Source: an uncultured bacterium (GTDB lineage: Bacteria; Bacillota; Clostridia; Lachnospirales; Lachnospiraceae). From it: a stretch of DNA of 64,000 nucleotides. Position numbers and translations under genes: made by a program. Position 1 is the first letter of the stretch. Each line of letters begins with the position of its first letter. The notes below the pieces were generated by a model. The model was not told where the DNA came from. It worked only from the letters and a program-made list of their open reading frames with translations, and did no database searches. Below, piece after piece: positions 8,127 to 16,192 of this stretch. The stretch covers positions 20,149-84,148 of the forward strand of contig CAMXIF010000014.1 in the NCBI GenBank assembly GCA_947243845.1, read 5' to 3'.

Positions 8127-9446
8127 ATGTTCTTGGAACGTAAGGAGAAAGAGGAGAGCAAACTGCATAAAGGAAGTGTGCTGGTGGGATACGACCTGGG
8201 GGAACAGTATTCCCAGATCAGTTACTGTGTCTATGGAAATGAGGATGTGGATACAGTAGCAACGGTGGTAGGCACGAAACAGTATAACATTCCGACTGTG
8301 TTATGTAAACGAAAAGGAGTCAACCAGTGGTTCTACGGCAAAGATGCCATCAAGAACAGTGAAGAGGAAGATATGTTTGTGGTGGAGAATCTGTTATCCC
8401 TGGCCAAAAAGGGGGAAAAGATCACGCTGGATGGAGAAAGCTATGATCCGGTGGCACTGGTTACCCTCTTTATGCGGCGCAGCCTGACGCTGATGAATCT
8501 GATCGCTTCCATCGAAAATATTGCGGCGATCATGTTTACGGTGGATGAATTGGATGACCGGATGGTGGAGATTCTGGCGCAGGCGGCGGCCAATCTGAAC
8601 CTGAAGACGCCCCATATTTATTTTCAGAGTCATACGGAGAGTTTTTATGCCTTTATACTGCATCAGCCGCCGGAACTTTGGACTTATCAGGTGATCGCCT
8701 GTGAGCATGACGGCAGGCGGCTTAAGACCTACCGCATGGAGTGCAACAAGCGGACAACGCCCATTGTGACACTGATTGATGAGCAGGTTTATGAGACGCT
8801 GGTGATCCCGGAGGAGGATGAGGAGGAACAGGTTAAGAAAGATGCCTTTCGTCTGGCAGACGAGCGGTTCCTTGGTATTTTGGAGGAAATGTGCGAAGGA
8901 CATATCACTTCCAGCGCTTATCTTCTGGGGGATGGATTCCGGGAGGAATGGCATGAACGTTCCCGGCAGTTTTTGTGTCATAACCGGCGGGTCTTTCAGG
9001 GGAATAATCTTTTTAGCAGAGGGGCTGTCTATGGGATCTTAGAGAAACTCGATCCGGGAGAGGCGGGGCAAAGCCACGTTTTTCTGGGAAAGGACAAGCT
9101 GAAATCCAATGTTGGCATGCATGTGATGCGGCAGGGGAAAGAATCTTATTTTGCGCTGTTAGACGCCGGTGAGAACTGGTATGAGATACACAGGGAATGT
9201 GAGTTCCTTCTGGGCAGTGTGAAGAAACTGGAATTTGTTGTCACGCCGCTTACGGGTAAGAACGCGGAGACAAAGGAGATACCGCTTGCGGGGGCAAAGG
9301 AGACAGGTGCGCCTTTTACCCGCTATGCCCTGGAAGTGTGGATGAGTACACCGGATACGGTGCAGATAAGAGTTACGGATCTGGGCTTTGGGGAGCTTTT
9401 CCTGGCTGGCGGCCAGGTGTGGGAGAAATCGTTTCAGGTATCCTGA
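8127..9446 (+). CDS. Hsp70/actin-fold (ASKHA) ATPase-like protein, DUF5716-like
   Basis: 439 residues. The N-terminus, after a short charged leader, reads VLVGYDLGEQYSQISYCV, a good match to the phosphate-1 loop of Hsp70/actin/sugar-kinase folds (D-x-G-x-x-x-S). A second strand-turn region (about 130-190, with IAAIMFTVDEL) and SSAYLLGDGF near residue 262 fit the phosphate-2 and adenosine positions. The C-terminal 100 residues are beta-rich and could be a substrate- or partner-binding domain. The family name DUF5716 is from memory. Position between a beta/solenoid protein and a helical-repeat protein suggests an ATP-driven switch or chaperone-like core of the operon product; this is inference. 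Confidence 0.75.
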   Translation: MFLERKEKEESKLHKGSVLVGYDLGEQYSQISYCVYGNEDVDTVATVVGTKQYNIPTVLCKRKGVNQWFYGKDAIKNSEEEDMFVVENLLSLAKKGEKITLDGESYDPVALVTLFMRRSLTLMNLIASIENIAAIMFTVDELDDRMVEILAQAAANLNLKTPHIYFQSHTESFYAFILHQPPELWTYQVIACEHDGRRLKTYRMECNKRTTPIVTLIDEQVYETLVIPEEDEEEQVKKDAFRLADERFLGILEEMCEGHITSSAYLLGDGFREEWHERSRQFLCHNRRVFQGNNLFSRGAVYGILEKLDPGEAGQSHVFLGKDKLKSNVGMHVMRQGKESYFALLDAGENWYEIHRECEFLLGSVKKLEFVVTPLTGKNAETKEIPLAGAKETGAPFTRYALEVWMSTPDTVQIRVTDLGFGELFLAGGQVWEKSFQVS

Positions 9447-9473
9447 TCCTGTGGGGAAAGGACGGCAAAACGT

Positions 9474-10319
9474 ATGAGTCATATGATTTTGGGAACCGGC
9501 AGATATGCCGAGCATCCCTATTATATGGAAAGATTTTATGTAAACCTATATTCGGTGGAAGAACTGTGTTTTGTTCTGGTAGATAAGGCGGAACTGCTGG
9601 ATCAGGAGATCATGCAGCGGGATATGGTGCGCTGGCTGGATGAGGAATGCAGTCTAAGTGATTTGGCGCATGCGCTTTATGCCCTTTTAAACCAGAAGGG
9701 TTCTACGGTGGCCTTTGTGGGTACAATATTAGAGTATGTGTGCCTCTATTCTCCGGAAGTGATTTCCCGTACGGAGGAGATTGTGCGAAGCAATGAGGGG
9801 TTGAGTCCTCATGAGCGGCACAAGGCCAAGGCAGATTATCTGTTGAAAGAAAGACGGTATTTTGCGGCCATGGAACAGTATCAGAGTCTGCTGTCAGTGC
9901 TCTCTGATTCGGACAGTCTTTTACAGGCTAAGATCTATCATAATATGGGAGCTGCCTGTGCGGGTATGTTCATGTATGAGCGGGCGGCGGACTGGTTTAT
10001 GAGATCCCATGAGATAGACGGCAGACAGGAGAGCCTGCTCTTATATCTGGCTTCACAGCGAATGAGATATACAGATAAAGAGTACATTGATTATATCGCC
10101 GAACATCCGGAGTATCATGACGCTTCCCTGAAAGTGGAACGGATGATGGAGCGGGCATCCGGGGCCTTTGAGGCATCAGATGAAAACCGTATGCTTGTGA
10201 CCTTGCAGGTGTTTAAGGAGGAAGGGAACGGGATATTCGGCAATACCGCGCCTTACTACAATGAAATTGAGCGGTTGACATCCAAGCTCAAGGAAAAGTA
10301 CCGTGAATATACCGCATAA
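9474..10319 (+). CDS. Helical-repeat (TPR-like) protein of the unknown operon
   Basis: 281 residues, ATG start 27 bases after the preceding gene. I do not recognise the family. The N-terminal 95 residues form a mixed domain starting MSHMILGTGRYAE. From about residue 110 the chain has tetratricopeptide character: ADYLLKERRYFAAMEQYQSL, then KIYHNMGAACAGMFMYERAADWF, two helices each with the small/aromatic alternation typical of TPRs. No membrane segment or enzyme motif is visible. TPR proteins often dock Hsp70-type ATPases, which fits the neighbouring ASKHA-like gene. Confidence 0.7.
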   Translation: MSHMILGTGRYAEHPYYMERFYVNLYSVEELCFVLVDKAELLDQEIMQRDMVRWLDEECSLSDLAHALYALLNQKGSTVAFVGTILEYVCLYSPEVISRTEEIVRSNEGLSPHERHKAKADYLLKERRYFAAMEQYQSLLSVLSDSDSLLQAKIYHNMGAACAGMFMYERAADWFMRSHEIDGRQESLLLYLASQRMRYTDKEYIDYIAEHPEYHDASLKVERMMERASGAFEASDENRMLVTLQVFKEEGNGIFGNTAPYYNEIERLTSKLKEKYREYTA

Positions 10320-10347
10320 GAGATTAGGGAAGTGATGGGAGACAGCG

Positions 10348-11541
10348 ATGGGATTTATTAAGAATTTACTGGCAAGATTCCGGAGAGATGACTATGAAGA
10401 TTTCGAGGAGACATCCTGGGAGGAAGAGGAATCTGAAAAGCAGATAGATTATACCAATAAAGAACAGCGAAACGACTATGTAAGAAACTGTCTGGAAAAA
10501 ATGGGGGATGCCACGAAAGAACTGGAAAACCTCACATTTGAGTACAATATGGTGACCTCCTATCTGAAAGATATGGAAGAGATTGAGGCACTGCCGCCGG
10601 AGGAGAGCGAGCAGCTGAAGGAATGTGCCAAGCGGGTTTCTCTGTTACAGGACAGCAAATCAAACTTTATGGGACGGCCTCATCGGATTACGGACGAAAA
10701 GTACCGCATGATGGAGCGGATTGAGGATCAGATAGAAGAGGGCTATCAGAAGATTACGGAGGCGGAAGAGTATCAGGATTTGATCCGCAAGGATTTAAAC
10801 CGTCTCGATGGGGAAAAGCACGCTTATCTTTACCGTAAAAATGAGGTCATGCGGCTGATTGCGGATACTAAGGGCATGGCGGTCATCTGTGTGGTGGCGC
10901 TGGGATTGTGCATCCTGCTTCTGGTGCTGTTACAGTTTTTCCTGGATATGGATACCCAGATGGGATATTATCTGGCAGCAGGGGCGGCAGCCGTGGTGAT
11001 CACAATCATCTATGTCAGGCATGTGGATGCCAGACGGGAACTGCGCCGGGTGGAGAACGGGATTAATAAGATTATTCTCCTGCAGAATAAGGTGAAGATA
11101 CGTTATGTTAACAATACCAATCTTCTGGATTATCTCTATATGAAATATGGAGTCAAGAGCGCCCAGGAACTGACGCAGATGTGGGAGAATTATAAGATAG
11201 AGAAGGAAGAGCGGGAGAAGTTCAGGCGGGCGGAACTTGATCTGGATTACTGCCAGCAGGAACTGTTAAATATCTTAAAATGTTATCAGATTCAGGATCC
11301 GGCTATCTGGCTGCATCAGACGGAGGCCATCCTGGATCACAAGGAGATGGTGGAGATCCGCCATAACCTGATCATCAGGAGACAGTCCTTAAGGCGGCGC
11401 ATGGATTATAATAAGGAAGTGGTGGCCGGTTCCTCCCAGAAGGAAATCAAGGAACTGGTGGAGAAATATCCGCAGTACGCCAAAGAGATCATGAAGACAG
11501 TGGAGGAATACGAAGAAAAATTTCAGGGAGCAAACAGCTAA
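10348..11541 (+). CDS. Two-TM coiled-coil membrane protein of the unknown operon
   Basis: 397 residues. A strongly charged N-terminal part (about 1-170) with long predicted coiled coil is followed by two adjacent membrane segments (about 176-197, rich in V/L/I, and 205-224) separated by a short DMDTQMG loop, then a second long coiled coil (about 230-395). Both ends are therefore on the same side, most likely the cytoplasm. It would anchor the other three products to the membrane. The gene follows the TPR-like gene by 28 bases and is the last of the four before purF. Family not recognised. Confidence 0.7.
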   Translation: MGFIKNLLARFRRDDYEDFEETSWEEEESEKQIDYTNKEQRNDYVRNCLEKMGDATKELENLTFEYNMVTSYLKDMEEIEALPPEESEQLKECAKRVSLLQDSKSNFMGRPHRITDEKYRMMERIEDQIEEGYQKITEAEEYQDLIRKDLNRLDGEKHAYLYRKNEVMRLIADTKGMAVICVVALGLCILLLVLLQFFLDMDTQMGYYLAAGAAAVVITIIYVRHVDARRELRRVENGINKIILLQNKVKIRYVNNTNLLDYLYMKYGVKSAQELTQMWENYKIEKEEREKFRRAELDLDYCQQELLNILKCYQIQDPAIWLHQTEAILDHKEMVEIRHNLIIRRQSLRRRMDYNKEVVAGSSQKEIKELVEKYPQYAKEIMKTVEEYEEKFQGANS

Positions 11542-11614
11542 GGGAGTATAGGGGCGGTGATCTGTCATCTGTGGAGAGAGGGCGGAAATCCAATATAAGG
11601 AAGGTTAATTGAAT

Positions 11615-13039
11615 ATGCAACAGACAGACAAACTTTCTGAGGAGTGCGGTGTCTTCGGCATCTATGATTTTGATGGTGCGAATGTGGCTTCCACAATCTA
11701 TTACGGGCTGCTTGCCCTGCAGCACAGAGGGCAGGAGAGCTGCGGCATCGCGGTCAGCGACACCAGAGGACCCAAGGGGAAGGTTTTGAGCGCCAGGGAG
11801 ATGGGGCTTCTCCATGAGAATTTCACATCTGAAACGCTGGAGAAACTGCAAGGTGATATCGGCGTGGGGCATGTGCGCTATTCCACAGCCGGCAGCAGTA
11901 CCAGAGAAAATGCCCAGCCCCTTGTCCTCAATTATGTGAAGGGTACGCTGGGACTCGCCCACAACGGCAATCTGATCAATGCGCCCAAGCTGCGAAGGGA
12001 ATTGGAATATTCCGGCGCCATTTTCCAGACCACCATCGATTCGGAAGTCATTGCTTATCACATTGCCAGGGAACGTCTTAAAAGCAATTCCGTGGAAGAG
12101 GCCGTAGGACGTGCCATGCAGAAGATCGAAGGAGCCTATTCCCTGATCGTCATGTCCCCCAGAAAACTGATCGGGGCAAGGGATCCCTACGGGTTTAAAC
12201 CTCTTTGTATCGGCAGGCGCGACAATGCCTATATTTTGGCATCGGAGACTTGCGCCTTGGATACTATTGGCGCGGTATTTGTCCGGGATGTGGAACCGGG
12301 AGAGATTGTGACGATTTCCCCGGAAAAGGGAATCGAGTCGGATCGGAGCATGTGCCTGAATCCGCAGTGTCAGGGAAGGTGTGTCTTTGAATATATTTAT
12401 TTTGCCAGGCCGGACAGTCGGATAGACGGCGTGAGTGTCTATGAATCCCGCATTCGTGCAGGGCGGTTTCTGGCGATAGATTCCCCGGTGGAGGCGGATC
12501 TGGTAGTGGGAGTGCCGGAGTCCGGTAACTGTGCGGCGTTAGGGTACTCCATGGAGTCCGGTATCCCGTATGGACAGGCCTTTGTCAAGAACACCTATGT
12601 AGGGCGGACTTTTATAAGACCCGGCCAGAAAAGCCGGGAGAGCAGCGTGCAGGTGAAACTCAATGCCATCCGGGAAGCAGTGGAGGGTAAAAGGATTGTT
12701 ATGATTGACGATTCCATTGTGCGGGGGACTACTTCGGACCGGATTGTCAGGATGCTGCGGGAGGCGGGAGCCAGGGAAGTGCACATGAGGGTCAGTTCGC
12801 CGCCGTTTTTGTATCCCTGTTATTTTGGCACGGACGTGCCGTCACAGGGGCAGCTGATCGCTTATGAGAGAACGGTGGATGAAGTGAGACAGATTATCGG
12901 TGCAGATACACTGGGATATCTGAAATTGGAGCGGCTTGGTGAACTGGTTGATGGCAGGCCAGTCTGCGAGGGATGTTTTACAGGGAAGTACCCTATGGAA
13001 CCGCCGATGGAAGATATCCGTGGGGAGTATGATAAATAA
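11615..13039 (+). CDS. purF: Amidophosphoribosyltransferase PurF
   Basis: First committed step of purine synthesis: glutamine plus PRPP to phosphoribosylamine. 474 residues. Cys11 in EECGVFGIYD is the catalytic N-terminal cysteine of the glutaminase domain after removal of a ten-residue propeptide, as in Bacillus. The PRPP loop VMIDDSIVRGTTS lies near residues 361-373. Cysteines in NPQCQGRC, YPCYFG and CEGC fit the [4Fe-4S] cluster of the Bacillus-type oxygen-sensitive enzyme. ATG 11615 is preferred to the in-frame TTG 11609 because AAGGAAGG lies ten bases upstream. purB follows after 16 bases, so the two are probably cotranscribed. Confidence 0.97.
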   Translation: MQQTDKLSEECGVFGIYDFDGANVASTIYYGLLALQHRGQESCGIAVSDTRGPKGKVLSAREMGLLHENFTSETLEKLQGDIGVGHVRYSTAGSSTRENAQPLVLNYVKGTLGLAHNGNLINAPKLRRELEYSGAIFQTTIDSEVIAYHIARERLKSNSVEEAVGRAMQKIEGAYSLIVMSPRKLIGARDPYGFKPLCIGRRDNAYILASETCALDTIGAVFVRDVEPGEIVTISPEKGIESDRSMCLNPQCQGRCVFEYIYFARPDSRIDGVSVYESRIRAGRFLAIDSPVEADLVVGVPESGNCAALGYSMESGIPYGQAFVKNTYVGRTFIRPGQKSRESSVQVKLNAIREAVEGKRIVMIDDSIVRGTTSDRIVRMLREAGAREVHMRVSSPPFLYPCYFGTDVPSQGQLIAYERTVDEVRQIIGADTLGYLKLERLGELVDGRPVCEGCFTGKYPMEPPMEDIRGEYDK

Positions 13040-13055
13040 TAGTGAAAGGAAAATA

Positions 13056-14510
13056 ATGATGAGTACAGACAAATATGTAAGCCCTTTATCGGAGCGTTAT
13101 GCCAGTGAGCAGATGCAGTATATCTTTTCACCGGACATGAAATTCAGGACCTGGCGGCGGCTGTGGATCGCCCTGGCGGAGACGGAGATGGAGCTGGGAC
13201 TGAGCCAGAACGGCCAGCCGGTTATCACTCAGGAACAGATTGACGAATTGAAGAGCCATGCGGAGGATATCAACTATGATGTGGCCAAGGCCAGGGAAAA
13301 GGAAGTGCGTCATGACGTGATGAGCCATGTCTATGCCTATGGACAGCAATGTCCGAAGGCGGCGGGGATCATTCATCTGGGTGCCACATCTTGTTATGTG
13401 GGAGATAACACGGATATCATTGTGATGACGGAGGCGCTGAAACTGGTCAAAAAGAAACTCGTGAATGTGATCGCGGAACTGGCGATGTTTGCGGAGCACT
13501 ATAAGAGTCTGCCCACGTTGGCCTTTACCCATTTCCAGCCGGCCCAGCCCACTACCGTAGGAAAGCGCGCTACGCTTTGGGCGCAGGAGTTTTGTCTGGA
13601 TTTAGAGGATTTGGACTATGTGCTTTCCACCATGAAACTTCTGGGGTCGAAGGGAACCACCGGAACCCAGGCCTCTTTTCTGGAACTGTTTGACGGCGAT
13701 CAGGAGACCATAGACAAGATTGACCCCATGATCGCAAAGAAGATGGGCTTCGAGAAATGCTATCCGGTATCCGGACAGACCTATTCCCGCAAGGTGGATA
13801 CCAGAGTCTGCAATGTGCTGGCGGGCATTGCAGCTTCCGCGCATAAGATGTCCAATGATATCCGTCTGCTGCAGCATTTAAAAGAGGTGGAGGAGCCTTT
13901 TGAGAAGAGCCAGATCGGGTCTTCGGCCATGGCATACAAGAGAAATCCCATGAGAAGTGAGCGTATTGCTTCTCTGGCACGGTTTGTGATGGTGGATGCT
14001 TTAAATCCGGCGATCACTTCCGCGACCCAGTGGTTTGAGCGGACACTGGATGATTCCGCCAATAAGAGGCTTTCCATTCCCGAAGCTTTTCTGGCTGTGG
14101 ATGGGATTCTGGATCTGTGTCTGAATGTGGTGGACGGCCTAGTGGTATATGATAAAGTCATTACCAAGCGCCTGATGAGTGAACTTCCCTTTATGGCCAC
14201 GGAAAACATTATGATGGATGCTGTCAAGATGGGCGGCAACAGGCAGGAACTGCATGAAAAGATCAGAGAATTGTCCATGGTCGCAGGAGCCAACGTGAAG
14301 CGGGAAGGAAAGGAGAATAATCTGTTGGAGCTGATCGCACAAGACCCGTCCTTTAATATGAGCGCTGAGGATCTGGAAAAGACCATGGATCCGGCCAAAT
14401 ATGTGGGACGTGCGCCTTTGCAGGTAGAAAAGTTCCTACAGGAGATTGTGAAGCCGATTCTTAAGGAAAATGAGGATTCCCTGGGCATGAAAGCACAGAT
14501 AAATGTATAA
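13056..14510 (+). CDS. purB: Adenylosuccinate lyase PurB
   Basis: Cleaves SAICAR and adenylosuccinate in purine synthesis. 484 residues from ATG 13056; ATG 13059 is equally possible (GAAAGGA ends 5 or 8 bases upstream). Diagnostic parts are HLGATSCYVGDN, THFQPAQPTTVGKR and the signature loop GSSAMAYKRNP near residue 288, which carries the mobile catalytic serine. Directly downstream of purF, and purA is 7 kb away on the same strand. A strong terminator follows the stop codon. Confidence 0.96.
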   Translation: MMSTDKYVSPLSERYASEQMQYIFSPDMKFRTWRRLWIALAETEMELGLSQNGQPVITQEQIDELKSHAEDINYDVAKAREKEVRHDVMSHVYAYGQQCPKAAGIIHLGATSCYVGDNTDIIVMTEALKLVKKKLVNVIAELAMFAEHYKSLPTLAFTHFQPAQPTTVGKRATLWAQEFCLDLEDLDYVLSTMKLLGSKGTTGTQASFLELFDGDQETIDKIDPMIAKKMGFEKCYPVSGQTYSRKVDTRVCNVLAGIAASAHKMSNDIRLLQHLKEVEEPFEKSQIGSSAMAYKRNPMRSERIASLARFVMVDALNPAITSATQWFERTLDDSANKRLSIPEAFLAVDGILDLCLNVVDGLVVYDKVITKRLMSELPFMATENIMMDAVKMGGNRQELHEKIRELSMVAGANVKREGKENNLLELIAQDPSFNMSAEDLEKTMDPAKYVGRAPLQVEKFLQEIVKPILKENEDSLGMKAQINV

Positions 14511-14527
14511 GAGAAAACAGGTAGATG

Positions 14528-14570
14528 GCGGCAGTTCGTTCGGGTTAGTTTGGACGAACTGCCGCTTTTT
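14528..14570 (+). terminator. Terminator after purF-purB
   Basis: Eleven-base stem GCGGCAGTTCG (14528-14538) with CGAACTGCCGC (14555-14565), followed by TTTTT. Confidence 0.9.
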
Positions 14571-14657
14571 AATAGCTGAAAAAACAGAAAACAGAACTTG
14601 CAGAGTCAGAAGTAATGTGTTACATTAGAAAGAAACATTAAAAGGCAAGGTAACGAT

Positions 14658-15557
14658 ATGGAAATAGAGCAGGATTTTGAAAAGACTGCAATGCGTGTGT
14701 CTACGGTCAGTATCATTGCGAATTTTGTGCTGACGGTGTTTAAACTTATAGCCGGTGTGGTCGCACATTCCGGCGCCATGATCTCCGATGCTATTCATTC
14801 CGCATCAGATGTGTTCAGCACCATCGTGGTCATCATCGGCATCAGAATATCAAGAAGAGCCTCGGATAAGGATCACCCCTATGGGCATGAGAGGCTTGAG
14901 TGTGTGGCGGCCATTGTCCTGGCTACGATTCTTGCGGCTACAGGTCTGGGAATCGGCGCTTCAGCGCTCAGGCAGATAGCGGGCGGCAACACGGAGGCGC
15001 TGGTGGTGCCCGGTGTGTTAGCGCTGGTGGCGGCCTTAGTCTCCATTCTGGTTAAGGAGGCCATGTATCAGTATACAAAAGTCTGTGCGAAGCGGATTGA
15101 TTCCAGCGCGCTGATGGCGGATGCCTGGCACCACCGGTCTGATGCACTCTCCTCTGTGGGTGCATTGGTTGGTATTGCGGGCGCGCGGCTGGGGTTTCCC
15201 ATCCTGGATCCAGCGGCAAGTCTGGTGATCTGCTTCTTTATAGAGAAGGCGGCTTATGATATCTTTATGGACGCAGTGGATAAGATGGTTGACAAGGCCT
15301 GCGATGAGCAGGTTGAGAGAGAACTGGAACAGTGTGCCCTCTCGCAGGAAGGGGTACTGGGCGTTGACCTGCTACACACCCGTGTCTTTGGCAATAAGAT
15401 TTATGTGGATATAGAAATCTGTGCAGACGGCGATAATACCCTGCGCTGTGCGCATGGGATTGCGGAAGGCGTCCATGATTCTATTGAGAAAAACTTTCCG
15501 AAGGTGAAACATATCATGGTGCATGTGAATCCTGTGGATGTGCATGGAAATGGTTAA
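14658..15557 (+). CDS. Cation diffusion facilitator (CDF) metal exporter
   Basis: 299 residues with six predicted membrane segments. The metal site motifs are present: HSASD after DAI in TM2 (about residues 42-52) and DAWHHRSDALSS in TM5 (about 154-165), the D-x-x-x-D/H-x-x-x-D pattern of Zn/Fe/Mn CDF pumps. The C-terminal cytoplasmic ferredoxin-like domain (about 205-295) includes HTRVFGNKIYVDIEI and ends in HVNPVD. The pump uses the proton gradient to expel divalent metal. A metal-type P1B ATPase follows 640 bases later. Substrate cannot be fixed from sequence. Confidence 0.93.
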   Translation: MEIEQDFEKTAMRVSTVSIIANFVLTVFKLIAGVVAHSGAMISDAIHSASDVFSTIVVIIGIRISRRASDKDHPYGHERLECVAAIVLATILAATGLGIGASALRQIAGGNTEALVVPGVLALVAALVSILVKEAMYQYTKVCAKRIDSSALMADAWHHRSDALSSVGALVGIAGARLGFPILDPAASLVICFFIEKAAYDIFMDAVDKMVDKACDEQVERELEQCALSQEGVLGVDLLHTRVFGNKIYVDIEICADGDNTLRCAHGIAEGVHDSIEKNFPKVKHIMVHVNPVDVHGNG

Positions 15558-15623
15558 AATATTTAATAATTGATATTCATTATATGGATTTAGAGTTATG
15601 TAAACTAAAATGCAAAACATACC

Positions 15624-15670
15624 CTCAAAAGTGCGATTCGTTCCTAAAGTCACACTTTTGAGTTTTTTTT
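15624..15670 (+). terminator. Terminator after the CDF gene
   Basis: Stem CTCAAAAGTG (15624-15633) with CACTTTTGAG (15653-15662), then a run of eight T. Confidence 0.85.
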
Positions 15671-15685
15671 GTATATAATGTGACT

Positions 15686-15881
15686 ATGTCGAACACGGCA
15701 GGCCTCCATTTCGTTTGTACGCTGCACTTAACCTTGGCGAAGCGGAACACATGATTTCAAACCCTGACATGTGATGAGGCAGCGTCTACCCCTTAAAACG
15801 ATAAAAACCTATGATTCAATACCTATACCTATAGACCTATGAGGACAGTGGTACATCGTTTGGGGGCCTGCCGTGTTCGAT
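15686..15881 (+). ncRNA. ssrS: 6S-like structured RNA candidate
   Basis: About 192 nt bounded by a 16-bp perfect closing stem: TCGAACACGGCAGGCC (15689-15704) with its complement at 15865-15880. A second short helix (GTAC/GTAC) and an apical arm closed by GCTGC/GCAGC that contains ACATG/CATGT follow inside. The 3' side holds a single-stranded stretch with CCTTAAAAC and a small A/T-rich hairpin. The closing stem, central bubble with 3'-side hairpin and apical arm, together with the length, fit 6S RNA, and E. coli 6S has CCUUAAAAC at the same place. TATAAT at 15674-15679 lies 10 bases before the start; the -35 is poor. The structure is seen; the 6S identity is inference. Confidence 0.5.
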
Positions 15882-15895
15882 AACTGCATGAGAAG

Positions 15896-15924
15896 TTGCA
15901 CAGATGTCAAAAAGAGAATATAAT
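15896..15924 (+). promoter_or_regulatory. Promoter of the second small RNA
   Basis: TTGCAC (15896-15901), 17-base spacer, perfect TATAAT (15919-15924). Transcription would start near 15931, exactly at the 5' strand of the next hairpin structure. Confidence 0.75.
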
Positions 15925-15930
15925 TAAGAA

Positions 15931-16032
15931 AGACAACATCAGTTCTGGGAGGAGTACGGAAACGTATCGCCAGTGTCTCGGTTCACACATTGAATATCCC
16001 GGAGGAACACTTGGCGGCTGATGTTGTTTTTT
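15931..16032 (+). ncRNA. Unassigned roughly 100-nt small RNA with own promoter and terminator stem
   Basis: The ends pair: ACAACATCAG (15933-15942) with CTGATGTTGT (16018-16027), followed by a run of T (16027-16032). Inside are a GNRA-capped hairpin TACG-GAAA-CGTA (15955-15966) and a second arm GCCAGTGT/ACACTTGGC. There is no convincing ORF. It lacks the SRP RNA GGAAG motif, the tmRNA ends and any riboswitch core I can recall. The T run after the closing stem makes an independent transcript more likely than a leader of the ATPase gene downstream. Confidence 0.6.
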
Positions 16033-16064
16033 GTTGTCATTTTTATAAAAGTTAGGAAAAAATA

Positions 16065-16093
16065 TTGACAAACAATTAAATAAGTGTTTAAAT
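16065..16093 (+). promoter_or_regulatory. Promoter of the P1B ATPase with A/T-rich operator-like dyad
   Basis: TTGACA (16065-16070), 17-base spacer, TTAAAT (16088-16093). The -10 region and the following ATGTTCATATAAT resemble the imperfect A/T-rich dyads bound by ArsR/SmtB metal sensors; an ArsR-type gene lies 3.3 kb downstream. The operator is inference. Confidence 0.5.
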
Positions 16094-16192
16094 GTTCATA
16101 TAATAAAATAATAAAAGGTGTATAACAATATAGATGCGGACGGAACGATTATATGACTTTCGTTTTTGTGTCTGCAAAAGGAGGTTACTATC

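Noticed and set aside
13781..14488. 235-codon minus-strand frame opposite purB
   Set aside because: Fully contained in a clearly coding gene on the other strand; composition is that of a reverse frame.
15931..16032. SRP (4.5S) RNA
   Set aside because: Length is right, but the essential GGAA-capped apical helix with the AGCA loop is not present.
15931..16190. NiCo or other metal riboswitch in front of the P1B ATPase
   Set aside because: The conserved G-rich loops of the NiCo aptamer are missing, and the structure ends in its own T run before the ATPase promoter at 16065.
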